From Choristoneura fumiferana (taxonomy: Eukaryota; Arthropoda; Insecta; Lepidoptera; Tortricidae), in assembly GCF_025370935.1 (NCBI RefSeq), contig NC_133492.1, forward strand, positions 14,311,123 through 14,375,122: a stretch of DNA of 64,000 bases, written 5' to 3'. Shown here piece by piece: positions 1 to 43,353 of this stretch. A model generated the notes under the pieces. That model made no database searches. It was not told the DNA's origin and saw nothing but the letters and a program-made list of their open reading frames with translations. How positions within the stretch are numbered: position 1 is the first letter of the stretch; every line of letters begins with the position of its first letter. A program made the position numbers and the translations under genes.

Positions 1-98
1 CGTTATTTTTAATTGGGCCGCTAAGAGTCCCTAATAAGTTCTTTAAATTTAATACCGTACGAAGGACCATGTATAATATAGTCCTTGATCGTGCTAAC

Positions 99-29703
<29,605 letters not shown>

Positions 29704-29717
<14 letters not shown>

Positions 29718-29852
29718 GTTGAACGATTCAATGTCCGCAGTCTTCCGGTGGACTACCGGAACGTGGTCTTATACGGGAGCGGTTCTCGCTGCTTGCACGT
29801 CACTGTACTGGCCGGCGGTGTTTCCAACCACATAATTCGCCGATGCCTTAAC
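29704..29852 (-). CDS. NKCC: NKCC exon 1: 5' UTR and first 14 coding bases
   Basis: The start codon is at 29717-29715 and the exon reads MEDN plus two bases of the next codon before a GTAATT donor. The split codon AG|A makes Arg, completing RFTV with exon 2, which strongly supports this start. An in-frame TAA lies 17 codons upstream of the ATG, so translation cannot begin further upstream in this exon. A possible splice acceptor (TTGTTCACAG) ends at 29853, so a non-coding exon and the promoter probably lie further away, to the right in window coordinates. The donor is weaker than consensus. Confidence 0.8.
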
Positions 29853-31499
29853 CTGTGAACAATTTAACGAATAAGAAATAAAACCAATAATTTAAACATA
29901 TTTTTTTAAAGAGCGTGTAGTGTTTTCGCTATGCAACCCGGAAGGTGAGAGAAGCGCCAGATGGTGGGTACAATATCCTTCAGCGTTTTTTTTTCCGCCA
30001 TTGGTGTTTTGGCAGGTTAAAAGAGATGAAAAGATGATGTTAAGGGTTAAATTTTTATGAAAATTAAAGGAAATTTCAATGGTAAATTTAGAATGATCAA
30101 AATTCTTGCGACTTCTCTTTCCGTTGTGCCAATAAACGTGGGTGCTAAAATACAGCCTTTGACGTACTTCACGGACGTCACTTAAAAAAAATTAGGCAAC
30201 CCGGTGAGAAATCGAGTTGTTACGACCCCACGTCATTGGTTTATAATGGTACTTATTTGTAGAAAAAAAATCAGCAAAAACATTATCTATATAACTTAAT
30301 GACATCAAGTAAGGATTAAGAGCACAGATCGTTTACGAGTTACCTGAGTAAAGGTTCGCTAACCCTCGTCAAAATTAGCAAAAAATGAAGCAGTAATTTA
30401 ATTACGTACGTATAAGAAAGGTACTGACTATGTTATACGCGTACAAGGCAGCAAAAACGCGTCTCGATAAGGAAAATCAAAGAAAAATATACGTACAAGA
30501 AATGTAATTTCGTTGTGATCTTGTGATAGGTACGTTCGTGCGGTGACCTTGCGTTTAATATTTTGTAGGTAATTGTTGAAATTAGCCATGATCTTTATTA
30601 TTTTCCTGATTTAAAACCACAGTCAAAGTATTATCATGGTTGAGGTGTTTCGAATTTCTTTATCGTTTGAATCAATTCTAAACAACTTTCAAGGCATAAA
30701 TAATACTTTTCTCAAAAATCCAAGGAAATGTCGTCCTTATTCGTGATGATAGAGCGCGAAGTACGTCTTTTTAACCGACTTCAAAAAAAGGAGGAGGTTA
30801 TCAATTCGGTTGTATGTTTTTTTTTTTTAATGTTTGTTACCTCAGAACTCCGTCATTTATGAACCGATTTGAAAAATTTTTGTCTTCCGCTCTGTTTCAA
30901 ATTGCGTATACATTTAGCATGGTTATTCTTTATTTCCTCGCATTTGTGATGAAAAGTAGTGTTAAACTCGAGTGTAAAATATCAATTACAACCCTTGTTT
31001 ATCAATCTACTATTTTATTCCTACCCCTACAACTACACACAGACAATAAAAATCTACACACATCTGTTTTACTTTTTGTAGGCGCCAACCCTAGCGCTCC
31101 GCCCAGCCGTAGGTATAAATTTTAAGAATACGGCTGAGTCGATCTACTGCCTATTACTTGTAACTTGTATTGTGACCGCGGTCTGGCTGTATGTAATTGA
31201 CTACATTTAATATATTTTTTAATTTACACCCTTACCTACATAAAATAAACTATAGTCGCTGAATGGCTGTACCTCAATAGATTTCACTTTTCCTCTAATG
31301 TTGGATGGTTTTTAAAAGAAAGGAAATGAGATAAAGATTTTAATTACTTACAAGTTTTTGTGATACACGTTGAAAAGAAGAGTTAATTGGTTGATTCAGG
31401 TGATTCTTTGCAGTGGCCGTTGTAGCAAATACGATATTACAAAAACAAAGAAAAAATCAACTATAATCTGTCGCGGGCAATAGCTAGTCTTCATATACT

Positions 31500-31579
31500 G
31501 AGCGGAAAAAAATCTGGCCCTCAAATGTATGCAGAATCGGTAATTTTGTATGAAGGGTGGGCCAAATTTTGTGCCGCTG
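31500..31579 (+). repeat. Short dispersed repeat, second copy
   Basis: Reverse-complement partner of 22491-22565, ending GGGCCAAATTTTGTGCCGC. Confidence 0.75.
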
Positions 31580-31780
31580 TGTATGTATACATTTTAAGTT
31601 GTTTTAAATGCTTAGCAAAATTAAATGCGCATTAATTTAATGTAGTTTGAATTAAGGCTAAAATGTAATATGTAGCCACAATACCGAATTAAATTCAGGT
31701 AATTACTATAATAAATAATATTTTTTTATTTTTATTAATTACTATAATATTGAATTTTTATACTGCCCTCCTAAGCCAAA

Positions 31781-31884
31781 AAGCGCTATCTCAAAAAAAA
31801 ACACGAGTTATTTATACCATGTGATGCAGAATGTCAAGCTGAAAATAGTAATTATGATTCAGTGATTTTTTTGAGATAGCACCT
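31781..31884. repeat. Small inverted-repeat element
   Basis: GCGCTATCTCAAAAAAA is mirrored by TTTTTTTGAGATAGCACC. About 100 bp. Confidence 0.65.
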
Positions 31885-33109
31885 TTTAAAATCTGTCCAT
31901 TAGTTGAAAATCTGTACATTGTATTAGTACGTTTACCCTAAGTACCTCTTAGGCATTCAAAATCGACTTCAACAAAAGCGTACAGACTTACACTTACGTA
32001 AATATATGTCCACATTAAAATATTTTTAATAGCCGTCACATGTGTAAAATGTTTGCGGATAGAAGTGAAACGATTACTAATAAAACTACTACTTCCTGTA
32101 TATTTACGTAGGTGCACAATATCTACAACAAAGCAGTAATGACGATACGTATTACCCGGCAGGAAATTCCCTAATACAAGTACAACATATTCACACGTTG
32201 TACAGTCTAAAGCGGATATGTAGAGGCAGCAAAAAATCCAAAAAATATGCAAACTACGTCGTATCACATTGCAAAACTTTTAGAGACTTATTCTAGACGT
32301 ATTATTAAACTATTCGTATTTGCGTTCTGTTATCTTTGACAATAATAAGTAATCTCAAAGTTTGTCAGTTGTGTTCTGTTTCTTTTCTTTTGTACAGTAA
32401 AGAGTTAGACCATAGGGCAGGTGCATATCTCGCCCAACGTATTGGGATCACGATACAGCGCGGAAATACAGCCAGCCTTATGGGCACTCTTCCGCAGGGA
32501 CAATACTTGGGGGAATTGTATATATAGTTAGTTATTTTTAGGATAGTTCAGTATAAGTACTTCAATTGTACCTTTACAATAATGCGTTTGTTTAAATAAA
32601 TAATTAAAACATAAAGAGTTTACATACTACCTAGTTCGTTAGAAAATAAATATTATCAATTAAGATTGCCTGGGTAACAGAGGTTCGCTCGGTCTAAATC
32701 TCAGATCAACTGCGATAGAGATAAAACCAGGCTAGATCAATTATTCGCCAACAAAAACCCTCACAAAGTAAATTTTAACGGAATCATTAGAGCTGTTCCC
32801 ACGATCCCCAAAATAAATAACATACCTAAACAGGAACCGGGCGTTCAAAGAATTTTAATTATTACTAATAATTTATTAGTTTAATGTTTGTTTGTGTAAA
32901 TAATATATTCTTCCCAAAGAAGTCTTTAAAGGCTTTTAAATGGCTAAGTACTTAAAGCTTTTGAAGAGGTGTAGGTTATATGTACAGTATTTCGATAGTC
33001 CTGGTCCCAAAGAACGAAGAACGGTTTGCTCTTTCATTTCTTTTCCCCGCATCTTAATGGGTTTTTTTTCTGATCGAAGTGACAATTGACTGACTGAATT
33101 GGGTGACTG

Positions 33110-33216
33110 AGAGAGATCCCTTTAAGGGATAAGTTCGCCTTATTCCATCTTATTGTCATGGTGTTCTGTTATTTTCATGTGTTTTTATGTCCAATAAAGA
33201 GTTCTACAATACAATA
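33110..33216 (+). repeat. Repeated 3'-end-like module with AATAAAGAGTT
   Basis: GGGATAAGTTCGCCTTATTC then CCAATAAAGAGTTCTACAAT. Parallel copies at 38408-38513 and 13714-13805, and a fragment at 32320-32400. The shared AATAAAGAGT end looks like the 3' terminus of a LINE carrying its own poly(A) signal. Confidence 0.65.
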
Positions 33217-34905
33217 CGTTGGTAATGCCCATTGTTTCGAACTTTCGCGACTTTTAATCATAACTACTCGAATACACAAGGGATTAACTGAAAGTTGTCT
33301 CTCTAAAGTAGAGTCTACTGGTGACCACAGCCGCTATAGCGGCTGATACTGCAAAGTAATTAAACATAATTAAAAACTAAACAGAATTTTATTACAGCGT
33401 TGCTATTTAAAATCGCAACAAGAAAGTTTAGCTAAAGCTTTGGCAGCGTAGCTCGGGTTCCGAGGCTTTGTGACCGGTTGTCGCCGGTTCTAGGCGGTTA
33501 AGGCTGCGCGAGCCTTCGCCGGCTGTGCCGAGACTGAGACCACAGAATAAGTAAATAGGTAAAGACGCCGAGTCACCGCCCTCTCCCGGTACTTAGTGAA
33601 AGAGAAAAACATAAGATATAGACAGAGTACTACAATCACAACTAGATAGGTACTTAGAAATATAAGAACTAAATAAAAGCGCCACTAGGTTCGTAAAACT
33701 GACATTTTTGCATTAAATTGCACACCGAGTGAATAATATCTATTAGGTTCCTCTCTATTCCGTTTTTGCAAAAACGGTACCTTTATAAATTCGTCATGCA
33801 TTGGCTTAGCGCAGAAACTCTTTAGGTAGTTAGTATATAGATACTAAAAATCTGTATTTTAGCGTGGTAATAACCACTACCAGAGTAGCGAGATAAAATA
33901 TTAGAAAAAAATGCAAGGCTTTTCAGTCAAACCAACCCAAACAATTTGAAATGATCCGGACTTGTTATGTGTCTAAGAATTTAAAACAGAATCAGTTATT
34001 TTTACAGCAGTTTGCAGTGCGTATACTCGTATATATACTTACCTATTTTACACACCGGCAAACTACAAATTGTCCGTAAAGCAAACGAAACACCATATTT
34101 GGAGCAGACGAGTTTTGTCGCGACATTCAAAAATCTAATGAGGGTATGTAAAATACGCAGAATTTGCGTAATTGTTTAACCAGCTAATCATAACGTCAAC
34201 TCCTCAACCCGTTTTAAAAACTTCACACCTTTGCCACATCGCCATAAACAGTAGCTCTTCAGTTTGCTCAATTATATCACATAAGGAGTTGTTTGTACGG
34301 AATGTCACATTAGCAGACTTGATCTTGAAAACCATTGTATTATACGATAATTCTTACTACCTGCACCGTATGCCAATTGCCATGTCAGTTTAAGCGTGAA
34401 AAGGTATAACAGACAGAATATAGGATTGCTTTTGCATTTATTGATTTTGCCTTGATTAATCTACCGACCAAAAAGTGTTGGGCTAATAGAGTAGTAGTAA
34501 TTTATTACAACCTATATATGTACTACAAAACAGAACTAAAAAATGCGCACTTAGAATTTGATCTGTAAAAAGTTTTTGTCAAATCTACAGTTAGGTACTA
34601 AGAGGTAACGAGAAACTACCAGCAGAAACGTGTTCTGGATGTATAATACATATATTTAAACCTCAAACACGTTTACCGATCTGTGTCATGAGGTCAAAAT
34701 CTCCAGGACAAGTTAGCCGTGACGGGGAGGTCATTTTATGAACATTTGCGAATTATCAAATATCAAAAATCCACGCAATATAGAGTTTAATGCAGATATA
34801 TATTTACGGAGGTCAAGATCTTCGGGTCACTCAGTTTTAGCTCAATTCCATTATGAGCAATCAAGTAACCACTAAGCGACGAATCGCGCAAACTCTAAAA
34901 AATTT

Positions 34906-35084
34906 CGGGCCAGTACAGACGGACTGCATTCCAGCTGCAACGTAACTGCCAACTGCCCATTCATTTCAATTGCAGTCAAAGTGCAGTTGTGCCGACTGCA
35001 ATCGAACTGCAACGAAAAAATTATGGGCAGTCGGCAGTTGCGGGTACATTGCAGTTGGAATAGAGTCCGTCTATACTGGCCCTG
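34906..35084. mobile_element. TIR element (GGGCCAGTAYAGACGGACT ends)
   Basis: Ends GGGCCAGTACAGACGGACTG and inverse AGTCCGTCTATACTGGCCC, with inner TGCAGTTG/CAACTGCA repeats. About 179 bp. No clear target duplication. Confidence 0.82.
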
Positions 35085-36227
35085 AAAGTTAGGAGGAATA
35101 TGAACATAAGTAGTGAGATTTTATAATTCGGGCATCGATATAAGTGCATTGCGGACTTCCGTTAAACTGCACTCTGGCTAATTTTTCTGCACAAATTACT
35201 CGTACAAAGATTGATATGAGTCGGCGAACCTATCCATCATTTTTGCGTTCTGTATTTTTTTATTTTAACTGTAATTCAATTCCAGACCACCCGATATGGT
35301 GGATTTAGCATTGGATATTAAGCCCTGCTCGATTCATTTGTTTAGGGAAACGTTGGCTGAGCCCCAAAGTTTATGAAACATCGGTGTACGGCGCGCCGTC
35401 TAATGCATTGCGTATTTACAGCTAACAGTTCGCCTCTACGAGACCCATAATGCAGACCCAGTATGTGATCTTGATCTACAAACATTCTGTCGTACTGGTA
35501 CTCTTACGCAGGTGCGCGTGTGCTCTCCCCTGCATTGTCTGATGATGCCGAACAAGTATTAAAATGATGTTATGCAGTAACGGCGTACGAAAAGCGTGCG
35601 TTTGTGCAAGGGGTCTATAGATCATTTACTGGTTTATACTGTGTTTATACGGCCTATTCCTCGAGCTACTTCCTTTACCATCCCGCGTATATCATGTAAA
35701 CAAAACTAGTCATTGCACGATGAAAGGAAAATTAATATGAACGAGTCATAGAAAATGAGTTATATGCTGCGTCTTTCGTTTGTAAAAAGAAAAATTACCT
35801 GTTTTATATACGCGGAAGAGAAGACCAAAAGCACAAACAATTTGATAAAAATTGCTTGCCCAAATATTTCTTGACGGATGAAATGCACAAAATATAAAAT
35901 AGACAATGATAAAAATTTACGCATTTAACCACTCTGGAACGGACACAAAATGGTAACGTTTAATATAATAATTGCAACGCAATTAGTGAATATTCTGTTC
36001 CGTTGTTTCAATAATTATATCTTAACTATAGAAATTAACACGAGAACAAATGAGAATTGATGATGATTCTCATATTATTCCCAGAACATTTCGTTTTTAG
36101 GCCACTTTTTGCGACAGAAAACATTAGAAAAATAGGTACGAGTACGTCGATATCGGGCGGGAATGGCGAAACAATAGCATAGAATACTTAGACATGAACA
36201 TTGCTAATTACAAAATGAATTAAGGTA

Positions 36228-37112
36228 ACGGCACCTATTTCCGTGGGGCTAAGGATTTTTTTCAAAAACAGTAAAAAAAGTAAGCACTTCTGAATAAAAA
36301 AAGGATCAGGAGATATGTTTTTATTAAAAGGACATGTGAACATTGTATTTTTTACTTTTATTGTTTGTTTTCGGTGATTTAATGGTAAATAATATTTTTA
36401 AAAGCATAAACGGGAAAATTATAATTCCGTGGTATTGTACAGCCGGTGAACCTAATTCCGCGGATTTCGGCTCCTATTTCCGTGGGTAGCACTACGTATT
36501 TTAAGTGGTCCCGTATAAATATTTTTTTTAGAAATACTTTCACTTTGTGGATGTTTGTATATTTTTATGTTGCAGGCGTTTAAGCCTCAGCATAATATTG
36601 AGTCGCGGCCTTTCATTGCGAGGCACACAAATCAATATATTTTAAATTTTGTATTTTTTTTTTTGTTTATTTGTGTTGCTGTTTTGTTTTTTAAGTTTGG
36701 TTGTATTTGTGTTCTTTGTGAACGTGAATAAATGTTTTATCTATTTCTATTTCTATTTCTATTTTCTATTTATGTTATGTTAAGTTTTTGTTATTTATTT
36801 TAATGCATTTAAATATTGTGAAAATCTTTCTTGGAGATAATATAACATAAAGCAACATGGTTTAAACTCATAATTATAAATAAATAAAAATAGATAATAT
36901 TTAAATGGATATTTGTACTGCAAGTTTATGGTACCCTAAACTTTAATGTTGATGACATTGTCATCAGTTTGTATGAGAACATAATTCCGAGCCATATATT
37001 TTTTCAAGGGACGGAGTTCCCATACCTATATCCTATTTCCGTTCGAGTGTTGGGTTTTTCCCACCATCGGAAATAAGCTCAATCCGACTTATCAAAAAAC
37101 CTAATTCCGACG
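36228..37112. repeat. AT-rich region with recurring CCTA(A/T)TTCCG words
   Basis: Variants of CTATTTCCGTGG / CTAATTCCGCGG appear at about 36233, 36422, 36453, 36471, 36980, 37035 and 37101, spread over 0.9 kb. No open frame of note. It also holds a (TATTTC)n tract near 36740. Confidence 0.5.
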
Positions 37113-37189
37113 CATAAAAGACAAAGTAAACTGAGATTTCTTAACCTTAAACTGACAAAATTGAAAAAAGTTCATGATTCGATTCCTTA

Positions 37190-37460
37190 GCACAGGAATC
37201 TACACGAATTTTTTCTACTTCGCTACTTAAGAAAAAATTCGTGTCTAGATTCCTGTCCAGCAGTGGTGTAGGGGTTATAGCACGCAGCACGGAATGCTGA
37301 GGACCTGGGTTCGATTCCCAGTGCTGGTCTCTATTTCTGGTTTTTCTCTGCATCCATGTCTCAGTTTGTATTTTCGATATGGTTTCACGCGATACCCGTA
37401 AAAGTAACAAATTTGGAGTTGAAATAAAAAATACAAAAAGACTCCAAAAAACCAATCATA
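37190..37460 (+). mobile_element. tRNA-like element (family 3) with hairpin and terminal arm
   Basis: A 5' inverted repeat (AGGAATCTACACGAATTTTT against its reverse complement ending GATTCCTG) is followed by the tRNA-like block with B-box GGTTCGATTCC. The element closes with the arm in reverse orientation (CCGTAAAAGTAAC through CCAATCAT, 37396-37460). Confidence 0.72.
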
Positions 37461-38407
37461 CTATCTAACATTTTAAAACCGCAATATTAAAGTGACCGTC
37501 ATGTTTATTACAGAAAGCACTAATTACAAGCATGGTTGTAATTATCTGAGGAGTCTACAGACGATTTTTGCGGCTACTTGCTTGATGTATGCTCACTGGT
37601 GTTGTTGATTCCGTTAGTCAAAAAACGACTATTTACTCCTATATGAGCAGATTTACTGTAAATGTCTTAGATATAGGTATCACAAAACACATAAATACCA
37701 CGGAGTAGAGTAGGTTGCCGATTTTAACTACCACGGTAATAGGAGCAGTTACCTTACCTAACTTACATTTTCTTCCAAATATAAAATACTGGATATTATG
37801 GTCGAAAAAACAGAGAAAAAAATCGACTAATTAATTTAACTCAAAATGACAAAATCATCTTGATCCCGTAGGAATATCGGAATAAAAAGTAGCCAGCGAG
37901 TTACCCAGATGTCCAGCCATCCATTTACACATCAAATTTCTTTCAGACATTGTAACGTGAATGAGTAACAAAAACAACACACAACATTCACGCACGCACA
38001 CACATGTTCACAATCTTTCGCGTTTATAATAGTAGGATTAGCAAGTGTACTCCTAGGTACTCGTTATTCAACGCTCACCAAGGGGTTTTCCCGGCTACAG
38101 AGCCCTACGTGTTGTTGTTTTGTGAAAGGCATTACGTAGTAAAGGCACGTAAAGGTATTCAACAGGTACATGTAGCTCCCTCGTAGCAACAGTCGACGAC
38201 CACTTGTTGACCGCTGAAGGCCGCGGGCGCTGGGCGGCCGCAGCGGACTGCTACCGAACAGTACGCATACTTAATTGAAGAATTAATAAAATTTTGTTTT
38301 ATGTGACAGATACTTTTGCTGTTTAATTGAACAAAATTAACACATACTCGTAAGATAATAGGAACTTACTAACTGAATGCTCCTCTCATCCACTCAAAGG
38401 TTGACTG

Positions 38408-38513
38408 GTAGAGATCCCTTAAAGGGATAAGTTCGCCTTTGTACATATATCTCACTCAATGTCTGTCAATTGCGTTTTTGTGTTACTTATTTTCTACAAT
38501 AAAGAGTTTAAAT
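38408..38513 (+). repeat. Repeated 3'-end-like module with AATAAAGAGTT
   Basis: GGGATAAGTTCGCCTTTGTA to ACAATAAAGAGTTTAAATTA, same module as 33110. Confidence 0.65.
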
Positions 38514-39385
38514 TACAAACAGAGAATGGTGAAGCAGGGGTTTTTTTTTACTAATACTATGTCTGTCTGTCTGTTACCTCTTGATGCTTAAATCGCTAGA
38601 CTGAATTGAATGAATTTTGATATAAAGATTGTTTGAGGAAACTAGTCGAAGGCGTCTTCGTCAGTTACATCGTTCAGTACGTACTTTTCATAATGTAGGA
38701 GAGCTTAAATATCACTCTCCATGTTGCGTGGTTCTATAAACAGTTTGATTTTAATGCAAACAAGAGTACCTACTTATACCTACCTCACCACACCTATTGT
38801 CTCATACTACATGGTACTACATACATTTGCAAATTCGTTTCATTAAAGCCTGCAATCTGTCTGCTGTGGGCGACCGATGGGCGCCGCCGGGGGTTGATCG
38901 GTTTCTAGTAAACAACGTTCATTTGATTCTATGAAACACGTGTTTACCGCTACGCTAGTCGCTCTTTTCCAAACCCTAAATTATGTTACCAACATGTAGT
39001 GTTCCAAAAGACTCCAGGCTTTTAGCTGTTTTATATAAGACTCACCACGATTCAGCTTAATCGCAGTAGTCCCTTTGGCAGTACGAAAAAGTAGAATTAA
39101 GTAATTAATTAGTTAATAAATAATTGTACCTGTGTATGAAAGTCCATTTACATGTCATTGTGATGTCTATTATACAGCTATATAATTGTAGGGAAAAACT
39201 ACATTTTACGGTGATTGCTTACATTAGGTGACCCGTTTCTATTGCGATGAATTTTGTCGCAACCTAATGCGATGGGATAAAGTAAACAATGAAGCCGAAA
39301 CTTCGCTTCATCTATATAAAAATATAGGAACAGTATGACTATTGCATAGTTTTATTAATTTAGTAATAAAGAATACAGAATAAAT

Positions 39386-39450
39386 CATCATCATCATCAT
39401 CATACCAGCCGCGGGACGTCCACTGTTGGACTTAGACCTCACCCATAAAT
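39386..39450 (-). mobile_element. RTE LINE extreme 3' tail
   Basis: (ATC)n microsatellite followed by CGGGACGTCCACTGTTGGAC, the terminal 60 bp of the family. Confidence 0.65.
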
Positions 39451-40869
39451 AACACAACAAAATTAAATATAATTAAGTTAAATAAATAAGTTTGAGGCTG
39501 TTACCGCCTGGCTGCCTTCGTCTTAGAAAAAGATTTTACTTTATGCACTAGAGCATAAAAAAACATTTTATGCATTCTACGTGCTGTCTACATCGAGCAT
39601 AGATACGGAGGAGTTTACGAGCAAATGAGAAGTGAAAAGACCTTTTTAATACGTAATGCAGGGAAGGGTCGAGTAGCTAGGCTACTTAGTTGTTGGGCCA
39701 TAATTCATTACAAGTCCAGCCGAAGCGAGCCGAGGTGTGGCCGGCGCGCACTTTAATAAAGTAATAGAAGCCTTAATGAACTTCTAGCATCTGTATATTG
39801 AGTTCAAGTTTATATCAAAACACAGAATTACAAGTACTTATAATTATATCATGGTGTTTGGTTACTTATCGTATGATTGCCTTTACCCGCTTGTTCGCTC
39901 GCGGAAACCTTAGGAGCAGCAGTCGAATTGCGGGATTTTCCAAATAGTCACTTGGGAGTCGTGTAAAATTTAATGTCTAAAGAGTTAGCGGTTAAGATGT
40001 TGGAGTTATACATAAATCCTGTGGGAATATCTAAAAAAAAGTAGTTTATGTGTTCTTCCAGACGTCCAGCTGTAGGTATAGCCGGGTCTACACTGAGCGA
40101 GCCGCCGCGCGAGGCTGCGCATGAGGCATGATTTTGTTCGATGACCCTCCCCCCCCCCTCCAAAATCGTACAAACAAGTCAAATTGAAAAATCTTCTAAA
40201 TAATTACAAAAAAAAGCATTTGCCCCTAGCCGCGATGTATTATTATTAGTAGCCTCGCCCTCCAAAATTTCATGCTTTAAATACCATGTCATACGGATAC
40301 GGAACATCGTTCGGGGCAGAACATTACGTAAATCATACCGTCAGCGTCACCTTGATAAACTCCATTGACTAATTACCAATTTGACGCTTAATTTAATGGA
40401 CGTAAATGTTCGGATTGTTATCACAACAAGGTAATCCATTAAAAGTCTATTAAATTTTATAATTTAAATAATATTCTGTGACACATGTAATCGGAATGCG
40501 CTGTAAACATTGAAGCAAAATCAGACTCACTCAGGTTATTTTTTTAACGGATTATGAAGATTAGCGGATACTTTCCTATTAGTGCTTTTGCTGTGCAGTG
40601 TATCTAAACCGGGCTTCATGAGCTTTTTTATTCCCATACATATAAATGTATGTGCCTTCAAGTCATACTAGACGAAGACGTTAGTCAAAAGATGTTTTTA
40701 TTGTTGTTTACAGGCTGTACCTATTCTAGCTCCTGAATATAACACGCAGTGGGTACTGTGGGGACTGTAGCTAAGCTAAAAAAACTTAAATTCCATCGAA
40801 TTAATTAATGAGCTCGGTTCTTGAAATTGTTGACGCATATACATGTATGTATACCTAGGACAAACCGGA

Positions 40870-41315
40870 TGGGTATGGGTAGCGTTTGGGAAAATACGCA
40901 ATGTCTTTAAGTATGTGGTGTGGTGCTTCACTATAGGTAGGCCTTATATATAGGCTTAGAGGTGCGCGACAACCTACAGAGAGAGGTATGCTCGGGGTTA
41001 CTCTACGGAATCGAATCAGAAGTGAGGAGACACGTAGAAGAAGAACGAGTGTCATTGACATAGAAAAGCAAATTTTTTAGCTCGTTGTAGAAGCAAGGGC
41101 AGGCCATAAAGCACGAAGAACAGATGGCCGTTGGGGCTGAAAAGTTCTCGAATGGAGACCGCGGATCATTCGAGATGGATGGATGACATAACTAAAGCTG
41201 CGCCGCGGGTTCATGGTGGATGCAGACCGCTTCCGACCGAAGCAACTGGAGGAGGTTGGGAAGGCCTACGTCCAACAGTGGACGTCCTACGTCTGATATG
41301 ATAAATATGATGATG
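40870..41315 (+). mobile_element. RTE LINE 3' remnant
   Basis: Degenerate plus-strand match to the C-terminal coding end of the RTE (RRTDGRWG, an in-frame stop, VLEWRPRI, later YVQQWTSYV), ending in a short GATGATG tail. Internal deletions and stops throughout. Confidence 0.8.
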
Positions 41316-41988
41316 AATTAATGAGCCAAGTATGTGGGTTTTTAATCATGTTCTTGAGCAAAGATTGCGTTGATATCAATTATATGTAAACGAAAAAATA
41401 ATCTGGCAGTAACTACGTAAACTCATTGCGTGGGTTTACAGTAAAATGGTTTACAGTAGATACAATCTAACCTCTTTAAAATTGTTAATGATTTATTAAA
41501 TCAACATCGCATTTTTTAGTCATTAAATTCAACATACGTACGTACCTACCATCTTACGTACGTAAGTCCCTAACGAACGTTAGTTGGATTTAAAAGAAAT
41601 AAAAGAAAATGAATGCCATATCCTTCCCCCCTCCGTACAGTTTTAAAGTAATATATAACAATGTACCTACTTGTCTAGTGCCTCTACGCTTCTGTAGCCC
41701 TGCTACGGCATATGACTAATGCGAAACTGCTACGAATATTTTGCTTTTCAATTTCTAAGAGGTAACTATACCTTGGTAACTTTCTACCTATTCTGGTAAA
41801 ATAAAGATATTTATTTTTTCTAGCATTCCTTTTAAGTATAAAATAGGGTTTTATTAATACAGTATACCAGAGTATACCCAATTAAAATACTTTTTGTACT
41901 AAACGTACCTATTCCGAATAAAAAAGAGCATTATATTTTTATTTTTATTTAACAATGAAATTATGTGACCCTTGTGGCACTTCAAAAA

Positions 41989-42606
41989 AAAACCGGCCAA
42001 AAGCGTGTCGGACAAGCCAAAATAGGGTTCCGTAGCCATTACGAAAAAATTAAGTAATATTTTTCTAAGGATTTCGTATTTTATACGGAATCTTCCAAGT
42101 TTAGGTATATTTTATACCTTAGGCTGCTATTTACTCATAAACTACTAATAATTCTCAAGCAAACTCAGCCGTTATAGTTTTCCTTGAAAGTTTGATATAC
42201 TTACTACCATCCTGAATTTTTTCAAATTTTTCCACCCACCGGTTTAGATTTTAGAGGGGGGGACGCTCGATTTTAATGAAAATTTGCACTTTGAAGTTGA
42301 ATATTTCGCAAATAAATCACTGCATCGAAAAATCGTCTTAGCAAACCCCTTAATGGTTTTAAAATACCTATCCAACGATACGCCACAATGAATGAGAAAA
42401 AAAATCACCCCCACTGTACGTCTATGGGAGGTACACTAAAAATTTTTTTTAAAATAGGCATAGTTTACATATATATCCGTGCAAAATTACAGCTTTCTAG
42501 CATGATAGTCCCTGAGCAAAGCCGCGGACGGACGGACAGACAGACAGACAGACATGGCGAAACTATAAGGGTTCCGTTTTTGCCATTTTGGCTCCGGAAC
42601 CCTAAA
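41989..42606 (+). repeat. Lepidopteran dispersed repeat R1, near full length
   Basis: AACCGGCCAAAAGCGTGTCG to GGTTCCGTTTTTGCCATTTT then GGAACCCTAAAAA, with the (GACA)n tract at 42536-42553. Other copies: 10428, 49950, 52283 (minus). No coding frame; class unknown to me. Confidence 0.82.
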
Positions 42607-43212
42607 AAGGAGGAGGTTCTCACTCGGCTGTATTTTATTTTGGTTTTATTTAATGTAGTACTCTGTAAAAATAGGAACTTATCCACTCCTTCAAAAATAA
42701 GTAACACACGTAACACATCTACTAACACTGTACTCCGAAAATAAAGGCAGTGGTAACATCAGTTTTGAGTGTTTTGAAATAATACATATTTTTGCACTTG
42801 ACTGTATAATGTAACTTATTTATTTATAGTTATTTTATTTTGTCAAAAATACTTTTAGGAGATGAAGTCAAAAACGTTACCTATTCTTTTCTAGGTATAA
42901 AGATCCTAGTATCTATGTATATGAACACCGTGAACAATTGCATGCCAACAGGCGCCAACAGCGTCATCGAACACCTTGTCGCTACATCATTGACAATAGA
43001 TTAAGTAAGTATATACTTAGTGTCGAGTTATTTTCACAAATATTATCAATGCAGGTAACTGATAAGAACTAAAGATGTGAAGATTCCTTCTTGGATAAAT
43101 AGCGTCTACTTTCGCAAAATAAACATGAGTGTGTTCTGTGAAATTAAATTGTGTGAAAATCCTGTGACATCGCATCGCATTGCCCGACAAGGAAAATTAA
43201 TTAAGTACCTAT

Positions 43213-43353
43213 GTACCATCAGCCAAATAAATGAATATGTCGCTAAAGTCGAACTTTCAAGTTGACAGACACGTCTAATTGGCATTATTGTTTTATGACA
43301 TGCAAACGATTATCAACGTTAGGGTGGTAGACCACATATTTGGCTGATGGTAC
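43213..43353. mobile_element. MITE with GTACCATCAGCCAAATA ends
   Basis: Left GTACCATCAGCCAAATA, right TATTTGGCTGATGGTAC. Internal GACAGACACGTCTAATTGGC also occurs at 61508-61530 as part of a diverged copy. Confidence 0.82.
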
